From Streptomyces longisporoflavus (GTDB taxonomy: Bacteria; Actinomycetota; Actinomycetes; Streptomycetales; Streptomycetaceae): DNA of 64,000 nucleotides. The translations under genes and the position numbers were made by a program. The stretch is from contig NZ_BMTR01000008.1 in the NCBI RefSeq assembly GCF_014649775.1, forward strand, positions 186,001 to 250,000, written 5' to 3'. This document shows positions 31,123 through 40,359 of this stretch, one piece after another (position 1 is the stretch's first letter; the number at the start of each line of letters is the position of its first letter). Below the pieces are notes generated by a model. The model worked only from the letters and a program-made list of their open reading frames with translations. It was not told the origin of the DNA and did not search any database.

Positions 31123-33251
31123 GCAGCTCCACCACTGAGCTTCTGAAGGGCGCGGCCGAGCTGTTCCCGGACGAGGTCGTCACGCAGGCGCACGTACGCC
31201 ACCTCGACCTGCCGGCCGGCGCCGGGCGCTTCGCGCTCATCACGCTGGACAACGGCTTCGACCACACCAAGCCGACCACCTTCGGCCCGGGCTCGCTCGC
31301 GAACCTGAACGCCGCGATCGACCAGGTCGAGAAGGAGGCGGCCGAGGGCACCATCGTCGGTGTCGGTGTCACCGGCAAGCCGTTCATCTTCGCCGTCGGC
31401 GCCGACCTCAAGGGCGTGGAGATCCTGGGGCGCCACGAGGACGCGCTCGCCATCGGCAAGGGCGGCCACGAGGTCTTCAAGCGCCTCGCCACCCTCGCCG
31501 TTCCCTCCTTCGCGTACTACAACGGTGCCGCGATGGGCGGCGGTGTCGAGGTGGGTCTGCACTGCTCGTACCGCACCGTCTCCAAGGCGCTGCCCGCCTT
31601 CTCGCTGCCCGAGGTCTTCCTCGGCCTGGTGCCGGGCTGGGGCGGCTGCGCGCTGCTCCCGAACCTGATCGGCGCCGACAAGGCCGTCTCGGTCATCATC
31701 GAGAACTCGCTGAACCAGAACCGCCAGCTCAAGGGCAAGCAGGTCTTCGAGCTCGGCATCGCCGACGCGCTCTTCGAGGGCGCGGACTTCCTGGAGCAGT
31801 CGCTGATCTGGACGGCCTCCGTCCTCAACGGCTCGCTCACGGTGGACCGCCCCGAGATCGACCGCGGCGAGGCCTGGGACGCCGCTGTGGCGCGCGGCCG
31901 CGGCATCGCGGACTCCAAGGTGCACGGCGCCGCCCCGGCCGCCTACCGCGCCCTGGAGATCATCGAGGCCGCCAAGGACGGCGACCTGCAGAAGGGCTTC
32001 GACGCCGAGGACAAGGCGCTCGCCGACCTCATCATGGGCGGCGAACTGCGCAGCGGCATCTACGCCTTCAACCTCGTCCAGAAGCGCGCCAAGCGCCCCG
32101 CGGGCGCTCCGGACAAGAACCTGGCGCGCCCGGTCACCAAGGTCGGCGTCGTCGGCGCCGGTCTGATGGCCTCGCAGCTCGCGCTGCTCTTCCTGCGCCG
32201 CCTCGAGGTGCCGGTCGTCCTGACCGACATCGACCAGGCGCGCGTCGACAAGGGCGTCGGCTACGTCCACGAGGAGATCGACAAGCTCCTCCTCAAGGGC
32301 CGCGTCAACCAGGACAAGGCCAACCGCCTCAAGGGCCTGGTCTCCGGTGTCCTGGACAAGGCCGAGGGCTTCTCCGACGCCGACTTCATCATCGAGGCCG
32401 TCTTCGAGGAGATCGGCGTCAAGCAGCAGGTGTTCGCGGAGGTCGAGGCGGTCGCCCCGGCGCACGCGATCCTCGCCACCAACACCTCCTCGCTCTCGGT
32501 CTCCGAGATGGCGTCGAAGCTGAAGCACCCCGAGCGGGTCGTCGGCTTCCACTTCTTCAACCCCGTCGCGATCCTGCCGCTCCTGGAGATCGTGCGCGGC
32601 GAGCAGACGGACGACGCCTCGCTTGCCACGGCCTTCGGTGTCGCCAAGAAGCTGAAGAAGACCGCGGTCCTGGTGAAGGACGCCCCGGCGTTCGTCGTGA
32701 ACCGCATCCTCACCCGCTTCATGGGCGAGATCCAGAACGTCATCGACGAGGGCACCCCGGTCGCCGTCGCCGAGAAGGCCGTCGAGCCGCTCGGTCTGCC
32801 GATGTCGCCGCTGGTCCTCCTGGAGCTGGTCGGTCCGGCCATCGGTCTGCACGTCTCGGAGACCCTGAACCGCGCCTTCCCGGAGCGCTTCACGGTGTCG
32901 CCGAACCTCGCGGCCGTCGTCAAGGCCGGCAAGCGCGGCTTCTACGTCTACGACTCCGGCAAGCCGGAGCTGGACCCCGAGGTCGCCGCGCTCCTCAAGC
33001 AGGGCGACTCCGTCCTGACCGAGGAGCAGGTCCGCGACCGCGTGCTCGACGCGGTGGCGCAGGAGATCGGGCTCATGCTCGACGAGGGCGTCGTCGCCGA
33101 GGCGCAGGACATCGACCTCTGCCTGATCACCGGCGCCGGCTGGCCCTTCCACCTGGGCGGCATCACGCCGTACCTGGACCGTGAGGGTGTCAGCGAGCGC
33201 GTCAACGGCAAGCGGTTCCTGGCGCCGGGCGTGGCCAGCGTTCCCGCGTAA
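31119..33251 (+). CDS. fadB: Multifunctional enoyl-CoA hydratase / 3-hydroxyacyl-CoA dehydrogenase
   Basis: A 710-residue fusion. The enoyl-CoA hydratase domain covers about 1-300 (FIFAVGADLKGVEI, YYNGAAMGGGVEVGLH, LPEVFLGLVPGWGG with the catalytic Glu). The dehydrogenase NAD domain starts near 340 (VGVVGAGLMASQLALLF; the usual MG is MA here, as in other actinobacteria), with GFHFFNPV near 480. Two C-terminal dehydrogenase domains follow (APAFVVNRILTRFM and GKRGFYVY). It hydrates trans-enoyl-CoA and oxidises 3-hydroxyacyl-CoA, feeding the FadA thiolase encoded just upstream. Confidence 0.93.
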   Translation: MSSSTTELLKGAAELFPDEVVTQAHVRHLDLPAGAGRFALITLDNGFDHTKPTTFGPGSLANLNAAIDQVEKEAAEGTIVGVGVTGKPFIFAVGADLKGVEILGRHEDALAIGKGGHEVFKRLATLAVPSFAYYNGAAMGGGVEVGLHCSYRTVSKALPAFSLPEVFLGLVPGWGGCALLPNLIGADKAVSVIIENSLNQNRQLKGKQVFELGIADALFEGADFLEQSLIWTASVLNGSLTVDRPEIDRGEAWDAAVARGRGIADSKVHGAAPAAYRALEIIEAAKDGDLQKGFDAEDKALADLIMGGELRSGIYAFNLVQKRAKRPAGAPDKNLARPVTKVGVVGAGLMASQLALLFLRRLEVPVVLTDIDQARVDKGVGYVHEEIDKLLLKGRVNQDKANRLKGLVSGVLDKAEGFSDADFIIEAVFEEIGVKQQVFAEVEAVAPAHAILATNTSSLSVSEMASKLKHPERVVGFHFFNPVAILPLLEIVRGEQTDDASLATAFGVAKKLKKTAVLVKDAPAFVVNRILTRFMGEIQNVIDEGTPVAVAEKAVEPLGLPMSPLVLLELVGPAIGLHVSETLNRAFPERFTVSPNLAAVVKAGKRGFYVYDSGKPELDPEVAALLKQGDSVLTEEQVRDRVLDAVAQEIGLMLDEGVVAEAQDIDLCLITGAGWPFHLGGITPYLDREGVSERVNGKRFLAPGVASVPA

Positions 33252-33267
33252 CGCCTCCGCGTACGGG

Positions 33268-33303
33268 CGATGCCCGGCAGGCCTCCTGGTCTGCCGGGCA
33301 TCG
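33268..33303. terminator. fadAB terminator
   Basis: Perfect 13-bp arms (CGATGCCCGGCAG and complement) around a 10-base loop, 17 bp past the fadB stop and convergent with the next gene. Confidence 0.85.
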
Positions 33304-33353
33304 GTCGTTTCGCGGGACGCCCCGCGGGATGTCCTGCACGCGGGTCCACGCTC

Positions 33354-34475
33354 CTACACGCGGGTCCACGCGTCGAGCGCGAGGCCCGACTCCGCCTTCT
33401 GGCGCGCGATCCGCAGCGTGCCGTCGAGGCCGATCGTCGCCATGACCACGCGGTCCTGCGCGTCGAGCGCCAGCGCCGGGCCGCCCAGACAGGGTTCGCC
33501 CGTCTCGGCCCACCAGACGCCCGCCTGCTCGTCCTGCGTGGGGTAGGCCGCTATGACGGGGCGGCCGTCCTGGCCGCGGTGGGCGAGGACCGTACAGTCG
33601 TGGCCCTCTATCGTCGCGCGCAGGGCGGCCGTGGGGCCCGCGTCCGGGGTGCCGCCGAGGGGGCGGGCGTCCTGGTCGTCGCCGCGGTGGGCGACGACGC
33701 CCTTGCCGCGGGCGTCGGTGGCGTAGTACGTGAGGCGGTCGGAGGCCGTCTCCAGGGCCGTGCCCGAACCGGGGGCCGGGGGCAGCGGGATATCGTCGGT
33801 GCGCTGGAAGTCGGCCCCCTGCTTCTCCTGCGTCCAGTGCAGCGTCTTGTTCTCGGCCGGGCCGAAGACCTCGACGCGGCCCGCGGACGTGGCGACCGCC
33901 GTGATGCCGTCGAGGACCTCGCGGACCTTGAAGTCCTTCCAGCCCTCCCATTTGCCGCCCTTGCCCTCCCGCCGCAGCCGGACGCTGTGCACCGCGTCCC
34001 GCACGAAGACGTGGACCGATCCGGCGGCGTCCACCGCGGCGGTCGGGGCGCCGAGGTGCGGGGCGCGCTCGACCATCTTGGTGTGCGGGTTGCCGAGCGA
34101 GCGCCAGTCCATCAGCGGGCGGCCCGACTGGTACTGGACGGCGTGCACGACGTCGACCTCCGCGCCGCCGCCCTCCTTGGGGCGCGTCCGCAGCGCGACG
34201 AAGTGGACGTACCCGTCGACCCCCTGGGCCAGGGTGAGGTGGGTCAGGTGCGGTGCCCCGAAGAAGTCCGGGCCGCTCCAGTCCGCGCCGCCGGGGCGGT
34301 CCTGGGTCCAGCGCAGCAGGCCGTCCGCCGAGCGGGCGTACGCGGTGAGCCTGCCGTCCTTGCCGCGCAGCAGCCAGTTGCCGGTGGCGAGGGTGCCGCT
34401 CGCGGTGTGGCCGGCGGCGGGGGCCGTGGGGCGGGAGGGCTCCCGCCCGGGCCTTGGGGAGGATCTCAGCGGCAT
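33354..34475 (-). CDS. Beta-propeller/tectonin-like protein of unknown function
   Basis: A 373-residue protein built of roughly 50-residue repeats with Trp/Asp signatures: LLRGKDGRLTAYARSADGLL RWTQ, VDAAGSVHVFVRDAVHSVRL, FGPAENKTLHWTQEKQ and LALDAQDRVVMATIGLDGTL. These suggest a five- to seven-bladed propeller of the PLL/tectonin or sialidase-like type, often carbohydrate-binding. There is no clear signal peptide; the N-terminal 30 residues are Pro/Arg-rich and may be disordered. Function unknown. Confidence 0.7.
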   Translation of the reverse strand: MPLRSSPRPGREPSRPTAPAAGHTASGTLATGNWLLRGKDGRLTAYARSADGLLRWTQDRPGGADWSGPDFFGAPHLTHLTLAQGVDGYVHFVALRTRPKEGGGAEVDVVHAVQYQSGRPLMDWRSLGNPHTKMVERAPHLGAPTAAVDAAGSVHVFVRDAVHSVRLRREGKGGKWEGWKDFKVREVLDGITAVATSAGRVEVFGPAENKTLHWTQEKQGADFQRTDDIPLPPAPGSGTALETASDRLTYYATDARGKGVVAHRGDDQDARPLGGTPDAGPTAALRATIEGHDCTVLAHRGQDGRPVIAAYPTQDEQAGVWWAETGEPCLGGPALALDAQDRVVMATIGLDGTLRIARQKAESGLALDAWTRV

Positions 34476-34587
34476 GCTTCGGCGCCGACCTTCCTACGAG
34501 CGTGCGTGTTCTGCGGCTTCTTCAGTCTACGTTCGCCGGGGATGTCTCCCGGCAGGGCTCGGCGGCCCGGTGTGCCAGGCTTGTGCC

Positions 34588-34959
34588 ATGAGAACTCTGC
34601 TCGTCGTGGACGCCGCGAACGTCGTCGGCTCGGTCCCCGACGGCTGGTGGCGCGATCGCCGCGGGGCCGCCGAGCGGCTGCGGGACGGGCTCGTCGGGTA
34701 CGCGCAGGAGGGCCTGCCCGGTCATCCGGGGCCGCTGGAGGTCGTCCTCGTCGTGGAGGGCGCCGCGCGGGGCGTGGAGTCCGTGCCCGGCGTACGCGTG
34801 GAGAGCGCGCCCGGCAGCGGCGACGACCGCATCGCGGAGCTCGCCGCCGAGGCCGGGGACCGCCCGTGCCTGGTCGTCACGGCCGACCGTGAACTGCGCC
34901 GCAGGGTGGCCGAGTCGGGGGCCGAGTGCGCGGGCCCCAGGACCGTACGTCCTCGGTAG
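34588..34959 (+). CDS. NYN/PIN-like nuclease domain protein
   Basis: A 123-residue protein with the NYN (YacP-like) pattern: LLVVDAANVVGSVPDGWWRD at the start (catalytic Asp8 followed by Asn), SGDDRIAELA near 77 and LVVTADRELRRRVAESGA near 95, giving a full acidic cluster for a metal-dependent ribonuclease. Databases sometimes call this group NTP pyrophosphohydrolase, which the motifs do not support. CAGGCT ends 6 nt before the ATG, with no ribosome-binding site. Confidence 0.7.
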   Translation: MRTLLVVDAANVVGSVPDGWWRDRRGAAERLRDGLVGYAQEGLPGHPGPLEVVLVVEGAARGVESVPGVRVESAPGSGDDRIAELAAEAGDRPCLVVTADRELRRRVAESGAECAGPRTVRPR

Positions 34960-34984
34960 CCGCCGATCCCCGGCCCCGCGCCCC

Positions 34985-36478
34985 TCAGCGCCCCTGGCCC
35001 GCCCGCGCGTACACCACCGCTCCCCCGACCCGCAGCACCGGCCGGTAGTCCACCGCGAGCACCCGCCGCAGCGACGGCACCCGGGCAGGCCCGTACGGTT
35101 TGCCGCGGGAGTCGTCGACCACGAGGGCCGGCGGGTGGCGCCGCAGCTCCTCGCGGAAGACCGGCCAGGCGCCCTCGACCGCGTACTTCTCCCCCACCTG
35201 CGGCCCGTTGCGGCCCCCGCTGTAGTTGGTGAGCAGCCCGGCCGTGAGGTAGCGGCTCGCGGGGGCGCGGTCGGCGAGCCAGTACGTCTCCGGGTGCATC
35301 CCCCACACAAGGACCTTCTCCCCCGCTGCGGTACGGGACTCGACCGCCTCCGCGAGCCGTACCGCGTGCGCCAGTTCGGGCCGCGGCGCCAGCAGGCCCC
35401 AGGCCAGGAACACCGCGCACGAGCACCCCGTGACGGCGACCGCCCTGGCCGTGCGCTCGCGCGGCAGGCTCTGCAGCGCCGCCGTGCCCAACAGGGCGAG
35501 CGGCGGCATCAGTTGCAGGTAGTAGTGGCCGAAGAAGTGGAAGCCGATCAGGACCGCGGCCACCGAGGACGCGAGCCACAGCCACAGCTCCGCCGCCCCG
35601 GTGCGGGCCACGCGCAGGACGCGGACGACCGGCGGGATGATCCCCGCGCACGCTCCCGCGAGGACCGCCGCGTTCACGAGCCCCCGGCCAAGCACATGGA
35701 GTTCGGAGCCGGTGAAGGAGGCGTACGCGCCGGAGCCCGTCACCGTCCAGAACACGAAGCCCGCGGGGTTCGTCAGGACGGCCGCGGCGAGGACGGGACC
35801 GCACAGGCCCGCCGTGAGGCGCCCCGCGCACCACGGGGAGGACCCGGCACGCCACAGCAGCCAGGCGACCGGCAGGAGCACTGCTCCCCCGGTCTGTTTG
35901 GCGAGGAACGCGCAGGCCACCGCCGTCCCCGCGGCGCCCCACCGGCGGCGGTCCGCGCACCACATGGCGGCGGCCGTGCACGGCAGCATGAAGATCTCGA
36001 AGCTGGCCGCCTGGGTGTCCTGCGGGTTCAGGCCGATCGAGATAAGCAGGTAGAGGACGCCCGCCGTACGGCCCGCCCGGTCCCCCCAGTGCCGCCGGGC
36101 CAGGGACGCCAGGAGTACCGCCGTCAGGAGCTGGGCGGTGACGGCGAGCGCTTTGAGCGGCAGCAGCGAGGAGTCGCCGAAGAGCGCGAAGGCCCCCTGG
36201 TACAGCCAGGGGACGAGCGGCGGCTTGCGGTCGACGACCGTTTCGTAGAGCTCGCCGCCGTGTGCCAATATCCGGGCCTGGACGGCGAGATAGCCCTCGT
36301 CGGGGTTCCACAGCGGCCACCGCAGCGAGGGCAGCCGGGTCGCGCACGCCAGGGCCGCGAGCAGCGGGAGCAGACGCGCCCAGTAGGCGCCCGTGCCGCC
36401 GGGTACGTGCTTCCCGGACAGGTCCGAGGCCCGAAGGGGGTTTACGGAACGTAGCGATGCGGTGGGCTCGACGAGCAT
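34985..36478 (-). CDS. GT39/ArnT-like membrane glycosyltransferase
   Basis: A 497-residue integral membrane protein with about 10-11 helices. The acidic loop WPLWNPDEGYLAVQARIL after the first helix is the GT-C catalytic site, followed by YETVVDRKPPLVPWLYQGAF. A soluble C-terminal part (KVLVWGMHPETYWLADRAP) would face outside. Such enzymes move a sugar or arabinose from polyprenyl phosphate to protein or wall polymer. I chose the ATG because TAGCGT ends 7 nt before it (leaderless pattern); an in-frame GTG 9 bp upstream is possible. Confidence 0.8.
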   Translation of the reverse strand: MLVEPTASLRSVNPLRASDLSGKHVPGGTGAYWARLLPLLAALACATRLPSLRWPLWNPDEGYLAVQARILAHGGELYETVVDRKPPLVPWLYQGAFALFGDSSLLPLKALAVTAQLLTAVLLASLARRHWGDRAGRTAGVLYLLISIGLNPQDTQAASFEIFMLPCTAAAMWCADRRRWGAAGTAVACAFLAKQTGGAVLLPVAWLLWRAGSSPWCAGRLTAGLCGPVLAAAVLTNPAGFVFWTVTGSGAYASFTGSELHVLGRGLVNAAVLAGACAGIIPPVVRVLRVARTGAAELWLWLASSVAAVLIGFHFFGHYYLQLMPPLALLGTAALQSLPRERTARAVAVTGCSCAVFLAWGLLAPRPELAHAVRLAEAVESRTAAGEKVLVWGMHPETYWLADRAPASRYLTAGLLTNYSGGRNGPQVGEKYAVEGAWPVFREELRRHPPALVVDDSRGKPYGPARVPSLRRVLAVDYRPVLRVGGAVVYARAGQGR

Positions 36479-36490
36479 ACGGTGCACGCT

Positions 36491-36536
36491 ATCCGGCCCC
36501 GCACTCCCTGCCGGAACGGGACATACGGGGCCGGAT
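36491..36536. terminator. Stem-loop after the amino-acid permease gene
   Basis: Perfect 11-bp arms (ATCCGGCCCCG/CGGGGCCGGAT) with a 24-base loop, past the permease stop. It overlaps the start region of the next gene, the glycosyltransferase. Confidence 0.6.
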
Positions 36537-36571
36537 GTGAAGGAGTACCGAAGAGCGTCGGCGTATCGCGA

Positions 36572-38065
36572 CTACCGTGCGTTGTCGGCGTGCGGGTCAC
36601 GCTGGTGGAGTCGGCTGTGCCCACGCCCGTACACGAAGTAGACCACCACGCCGATGACCATCCAGACCGCGAACCGCAGCCAGGTCTCGGCGGGCAGATT
36701 CAGCATCAGCCACAGCGAGGCGAGCACCGACAGGGCCGGGATGAAGGGCACCAGCGGGGTGCGGAAGGCGCGCGGCAGGTCGGGGCGCTGCTTGCGGAGC
36801 AGGACGACGCCGATGGCGACCACCACGAAGGCGAACAGGGTCCCGATGTTGACCAGTTCGGCCAGTTCGTCGATGGAGGTGAAGCCCGCGACGATCGCGA
36901 CGATCCCGCCGAGCAGCAGCGTCGAGCGGTAGGGGGTGCCGAACTTCGGGTGGACCTTGGAGAAGGTCAGGGGCAGCAGTCCGTCGCGGCTCATCGCGAA
37001 GAAGACGCGGGTCTGGCCGAGCAGCAGGATCATGCAGACGGAGGTCAGGCCGACCGCGGCGCCGAAGCTGATCACGCCCGCCCAGAAGGGGTGCCCGACG
37101 GCCTTGAAGGCGTCCGCGAGCGGGGCGTCCGTGGAGAGCTCGGTGTACTTCTGCATGCCCGTGACGACGACGGAGACGGCGACGTACAGGAGGGTGCAGA
37201 TGAAGAGCGAGCCGAGGATGCCGCGCGGCACGTCGCGCTGCGGGTTGCGCGTCTCCTCGGCGGCGGTGGCGACGATGTCGAAGCCGATGAACGCGAAGAA
37301 GACCACGGCCGCCGCGGTGAAGATGCCCATCACGCCGAAGTGCGACGGCGTGAAGCCGAACATCAGCTGGACGAGGGGCGCCGTGATGCCGCCGCCGCCC
37401 TCGGCGGGCTCGGACGGCGGGACGAACGGGTCGTAGTTGGAGCCGGTGATGTAGAGGGCGCCGACGATGACGACCAGGAGCACCACCGTCACCTTCACGG
37501 CGACGATGACATTGGTGACCCGGGAGGAGAGCTTCATCCCGACGACCAGGATTCCGGTCAGGACGATCACGAGCAGACAGGCGAGGAGGTCGAAGCCGAA
37601 GGAGCCCTCGTGGGTGCCGCTCAGCGCCTGCGGCAGGTGCCAGCCCGCCGAATCGAGGAGCGAGCGCATGTAGCCCGACCAGCCCACGGCCACCACCGCG
37701 CAGCCGAGCGCGAGTTCCAGGATGAGGTCCCAGCCGATGATCCAGGCGGGGAACTCGCCCAGCGAGGCGTACGAGAAGGTGTACGCCGATCCCGCCACCG
37801 GCACCGTCGAGGCGAATTCGGCGTAGCAGAGCGCCGCGAGGGCGCAGACGAGTCCCGCGACGACGAAGGCGATGGCGACCGAGGGGCCCGCCGTCTCCTT
37901 GGCGATCTTTCCGGTCAGCACGAAGATGCCGGTGCCGATGATGACACCGACGCCGAAGACCGTGAGGTCGAGGGCGGACAGGGACTTCCTGAGCGCGTGT
38001 TCCGGCTCCTCGGTGTCCCTGATGGACTGCTCGACGCTCTTCGTCCTGAAGAGACTGCTGCTCAC
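36572..38065 (-). CDS. APC-family cationic amino-acid permease
   Basis: A 497-residue transporter with about 12-14 helices. VFGVGVIIGTGIFVLTGKIA near residue 40 is the APC substrate-binding helix 1, and AFIGFDIVATAAEETRNPQRD near 270 is the characteristic helix 6 to loop segment of the CAT (cationic amino acid) subgroup. It takes up basic or related amino acids by proton-coupled exchange. The GTG start has GGGAGG 8 nt upstream; extended starts upstream lack one. Confidence 0.9.
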   Translation of the reverse strand: MSSSLFRTKSVEQSIRDTEEPEHALRKSLSALDLTVFGVGVIIGTGIFVLTGKIAKETAGPSVAIAFVVAGLVCALAALCYAEFASTVPVAGSAYTFSYASLGEFPAWIIGWDLILELALGCAVVAVGWSGYMRSLLDSAGWHLPQALSGTHEGSFGFDLLACLLVIVLTGILVVGMKLSSRVTNVIVAVKVTVVLLVVIVGALYITGSNYDPFVPPSEPAEGGGGITAPLVQLMFGFTPSHFGVMGIFTAAAVVFFAFIGFDIVATAAEETRNPQRDVPRGILGSLFICTLLYVAVSVVVTGMQKYTELSTDAPLADAFKAVGHPFWAGVISFGAAVGLTSVCMILLLGQTRVFFAMSRDGLLPLTFSKVHPKFGTPYRSTLLLGGIVAIVAGFTSIDELAELVNIGTLFAFVVVAIGVVLLRKQRPDLPRAFRTPLVPFIPALSVLASLWLMLNLPAETWLRFAVWMVIGVVVYFVYGRGHSRLHQRDPHADNAR

Positions 38066-38150
38066 GGGCGTACCTCCCACGCTTGTCGTCCACGACATGA
38101 TCGAGAGGCCGAGTACCCCGTAAGTCCCGGCACGGGCTTATTCACGCGAA

Positions 38151-38193
38151 TGGGCCGGTCCCACCACCCGTACAGGGTGCTGGAACCGGCCCA
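38151..38193. terminator. dxs terminator
   Basis: A 13-bp stem with one mismatch (TGGGCCGGTCCCA against TGGAACCGGCCCA) encloses a CACCC/GGGTG hairpin, just past the dxs stop. Confidence 0.75.
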
Positions 38194-38211
38194 TCGGCGG
38201 TGTGCGCCGAC

Positions 38212-40146
38212 TCAGTCGCGTGCGGGCTCCGCCGCCTCGACGGAGTCCACGGCGGCCGTGCGTTCGAACCTGCCGTCCAGCTTGGCGACCAGACCGGTGA
38301 CCTGGCGGGAGATGTCCGGGGCGGTCAGGCCGATCTCGGCCATGATCTCCTTGCGGGAGGCGTGGTCGAGGAAGCGCGGCGGGATGCCGAAGTCGCGCAG
38401 CGGCACGTCGACGCCCGCGTCGCGCAGGGCCTGCGAGACGGCCGAACCGACGCCGCCCGCGCGCGAGTTGTCCTCGACGGTGACGACCACGCGGTGCTGC
38501 TCGGCGAGCGGGGCGAGCGCCTCGTCGACGGGCTTGACCCAGCGGGGGTCGACGACCGTCGTCGTGATGCCCTGCTTGTCCAGGAGGTCCGCGATCTCCA
38601 GGCACATGGGCGCGAGGGCGCCCACGGAGACCAGGAGGACGTCGGGGCGGTTGGTGCCCGCCTTGCGCAGGACGTCCATGCCGCCGACCTTGCCGACGGC
38701 CTTGACCGCGGGGCCGACCGCGCCCTTGGAGTAGCGCACGACGGTCGGGGCGTCGTCGACCTCGACGGCCTCGCGCAGCTGGAGGCGGACCTGGTCGGCG
38801 TCGCGCGGGGCGGCGATCCGCAGGGACGGCACGCACTGCAGGATCGACATGTCCCACATGCCGTTGTGCGAGGCGCCGTCCGTGCCGGTGACGCCCGCCC
38901 GGTCCAGGACGAAGGTGACGCCGCACTTGTGCAGGGCCACGTCCATCAGGAGCTGGTCGAAGGCGCGGTTGAGGAAGGTGGCGTAGACGGCGAAGACGGG
39001 GTGCAGGCCGCCGGTGGCCAGGCCCGCCGCGCTGACCGCGGCGTGCTGCTCGGCGATGCCGACGTCGTAGACCCGGTCGGGGAACTCCTCGGCGAACTTC
39101 TTCAGGCCGACCGGCTGGAGCATGGCGGCCGTGATCGCGACGATGTCCTCGCGCTCGCGGCCGAGCTTGACCATCTCCTCGCCGAAGACGGACGTCCAGT
39201 CCATGCCGCCCGCGGCGATCGGCAGGCCCGTGTCGGGGTGGATCGGGCCGATGCCGTGGAAGTGGTCGGCGTCGTCCTCCTCGGCGGGTTTGTAGCCGCG
39301 GCCCTTCTCGGTGATGCAGTGCACGATGACCGGGCCGCCGAAGCGCTTGGCGCGCGTCAGGGCGGACTCCAGGGCCTCGATGTCGTGGCCGTCGATCGGG
39401 CCGACGTACTTCAGGCCGAGGTCCTCGAACATGCCCTGCGGGGCGATGAAGTCCTTCAGGCCCTTCTTGGCACCGTGCAGCGTCTCGTAGAGGGGCCTGC
39501 CGACGACCGGGGTGCGCTCCAGGATGTCCTTGCCGCGGGCCAGGAAGCGCTCGTAGCCGTCGGTGGTGCGCAGGGTCGCCAGGTGGTTCGCGAGGCCGCC
39601 GATGGTCGGGGCGTACGAACGCTCGTTGTCGTTGACGACGATCACCAGGGGGCGGTCCTTGGCGGCGGCGATGTTGTTGAGCGCCTCCCAGGCCATGCCG
39701 CCGGTGAGCGCGCCGTCACCGATGACGGCGACGACGTGGTCGTCCTTGCCCCGCACCTCGTTGGCCTTGGCGAGGCCGTCGGCCCAGCCGAGGACCGTCG
39801 AGGCGTGCGAGTTCTCGATGACGTCGTGCTCGGACTCGGCGCGCGCGGGGTAGCCGGAGATGCCGCCCTTGCTGCGCAGCTTGGCGAAGTCCTGGCGGCC
39901 GGTGAGCAGCTTGTGCACGTAGCTCTGGTGGCCGGTGTCGAAGAGCACCTTGTCCTGCGGGGACTCGAAGACGCGGTGCATGGCGATGGTGAGCTCGACC
40001 ACGCCGAGGTTGGGGCCGAGGTGGCCGCCTGTCTTGGACACTGCGTCGACGAGGAAGGCGCGGATCTCGCCGGCCAGCTGGTTCAGCTCCTCCGGGCTGA
40101 GCCGGTCCAGATCGCGCGGTCCCCTGATGCGGGTCAGCAGCGGCAC
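38212..40146 (-). CDS. dxs: 1-deoxy-D-xylulose-5-phosphate synthase
   Basis: A 644-residue thiamine-diphosphate enzyme. GGHLGPNLGVVELTIAMHRVF is near residue 40, the thiamine-binding VVAVIGDGALTGGMAWEALNN near 150, and FAVYATFLNRAFDQLLMDVA with AGVTGTDGASHNGMWD near 410-450, then the transketolase C-terminal domain. It condenses pyruvate and glyceraldehyde-3-phosphate, the first step of the MEP isoprenoid pathway, also feeding thiamine and pyridoxal. The GTG start has GGAGG 6 nt upstream. The gene stands alone between strong terminators. Confidence 0.95.
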   Translation of the reverse strand: MPLLTRIRGPRDLDRLSPEELNQLAGEIRAFLVDAVSKTGGHLGPNLGVVELTIAMHRVFESPQDKVLFDTGHQSYVHKLLTGRQDFAKLRSKGGISGYPARAESEHDVIENSHASTVLGWADGLAKANEVRGKDDHVVAVIGDGALTGGMAWEALNNIAAAKDRPLVIVVNDNERSYAPTIGGLANHLATLRTTDGYERFLARGKDILERTPVVGRPLYETLHGAKKGLKDFIAPQGMFEDLGLKYVGPIDGHDIEALESALTRAKRFGGPVIVHCITEKGRGYKPAEEDDADHFHGIGPIHPDTGLPIAAGGMDWTSVFGEEMVKLGREREDIVAITAAMLQPVGLKKFAEEFPDRVYDVGIAEQHAAVSAAGLATGGLHPVFAVYATFLNRAFDQLLMDVALHKCGVTFVLDRAGVTGTDGASHNGMWDMSILQCVPSLRIAAPRDADQVRLQLREAVEVDDAPTVVRYSKGAVGPAVKAVGKVGGMDVLRKAGTNRPDVLLVSVGALAPMCLEIADLLDKQGITTTVVDPRWVKPVDEALAPLAEQHRVVVTVEDNSRAGGVGSAVSQALRDAGVDVPLRDFGIPPRFLDHASRKEIMAEIGLTAPDISRQVTGLVAKLDGRFERTAAVDSVEAAEPARD

Positions 40147-40272
40147 CCGTGCCTCCTTGCAGTAGAGCTGTTCGAGCGTTGACCGGATGTTGCCGGGCTT
40201 GTCGAGTCTAATGTTCCGATACTGCCGACGGCGTCCGGGCCGTGAGTTCCGTGTCACGCGATCCGGGCATGA

Positions 40273-40306
40273 CTGTGCCCGGCGTCTTCGTCGACGCCGG
40301 GCACAG
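40273..40306. terminator. xylFGH terminator
   Basis: Perfect 14-bp arms (CTGTGCCCGGCGTC and complement) with a TTCGTC loop, between the xylH stop and the dxs start. Confidence 0.85.
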
Positions 40307-40359
40307 GGTTCACGCGGGGCTGCTGCCGATCGGATGACGGCGGCGCCCGCCGGGCGGGG

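Noticed and set aside
36482..38734. 750-residue plus-strand open frame opposite the permease and dxs
   Set aside because: Asp/Gln/His-rich antisense translation of a membrane transporter; no start signal.
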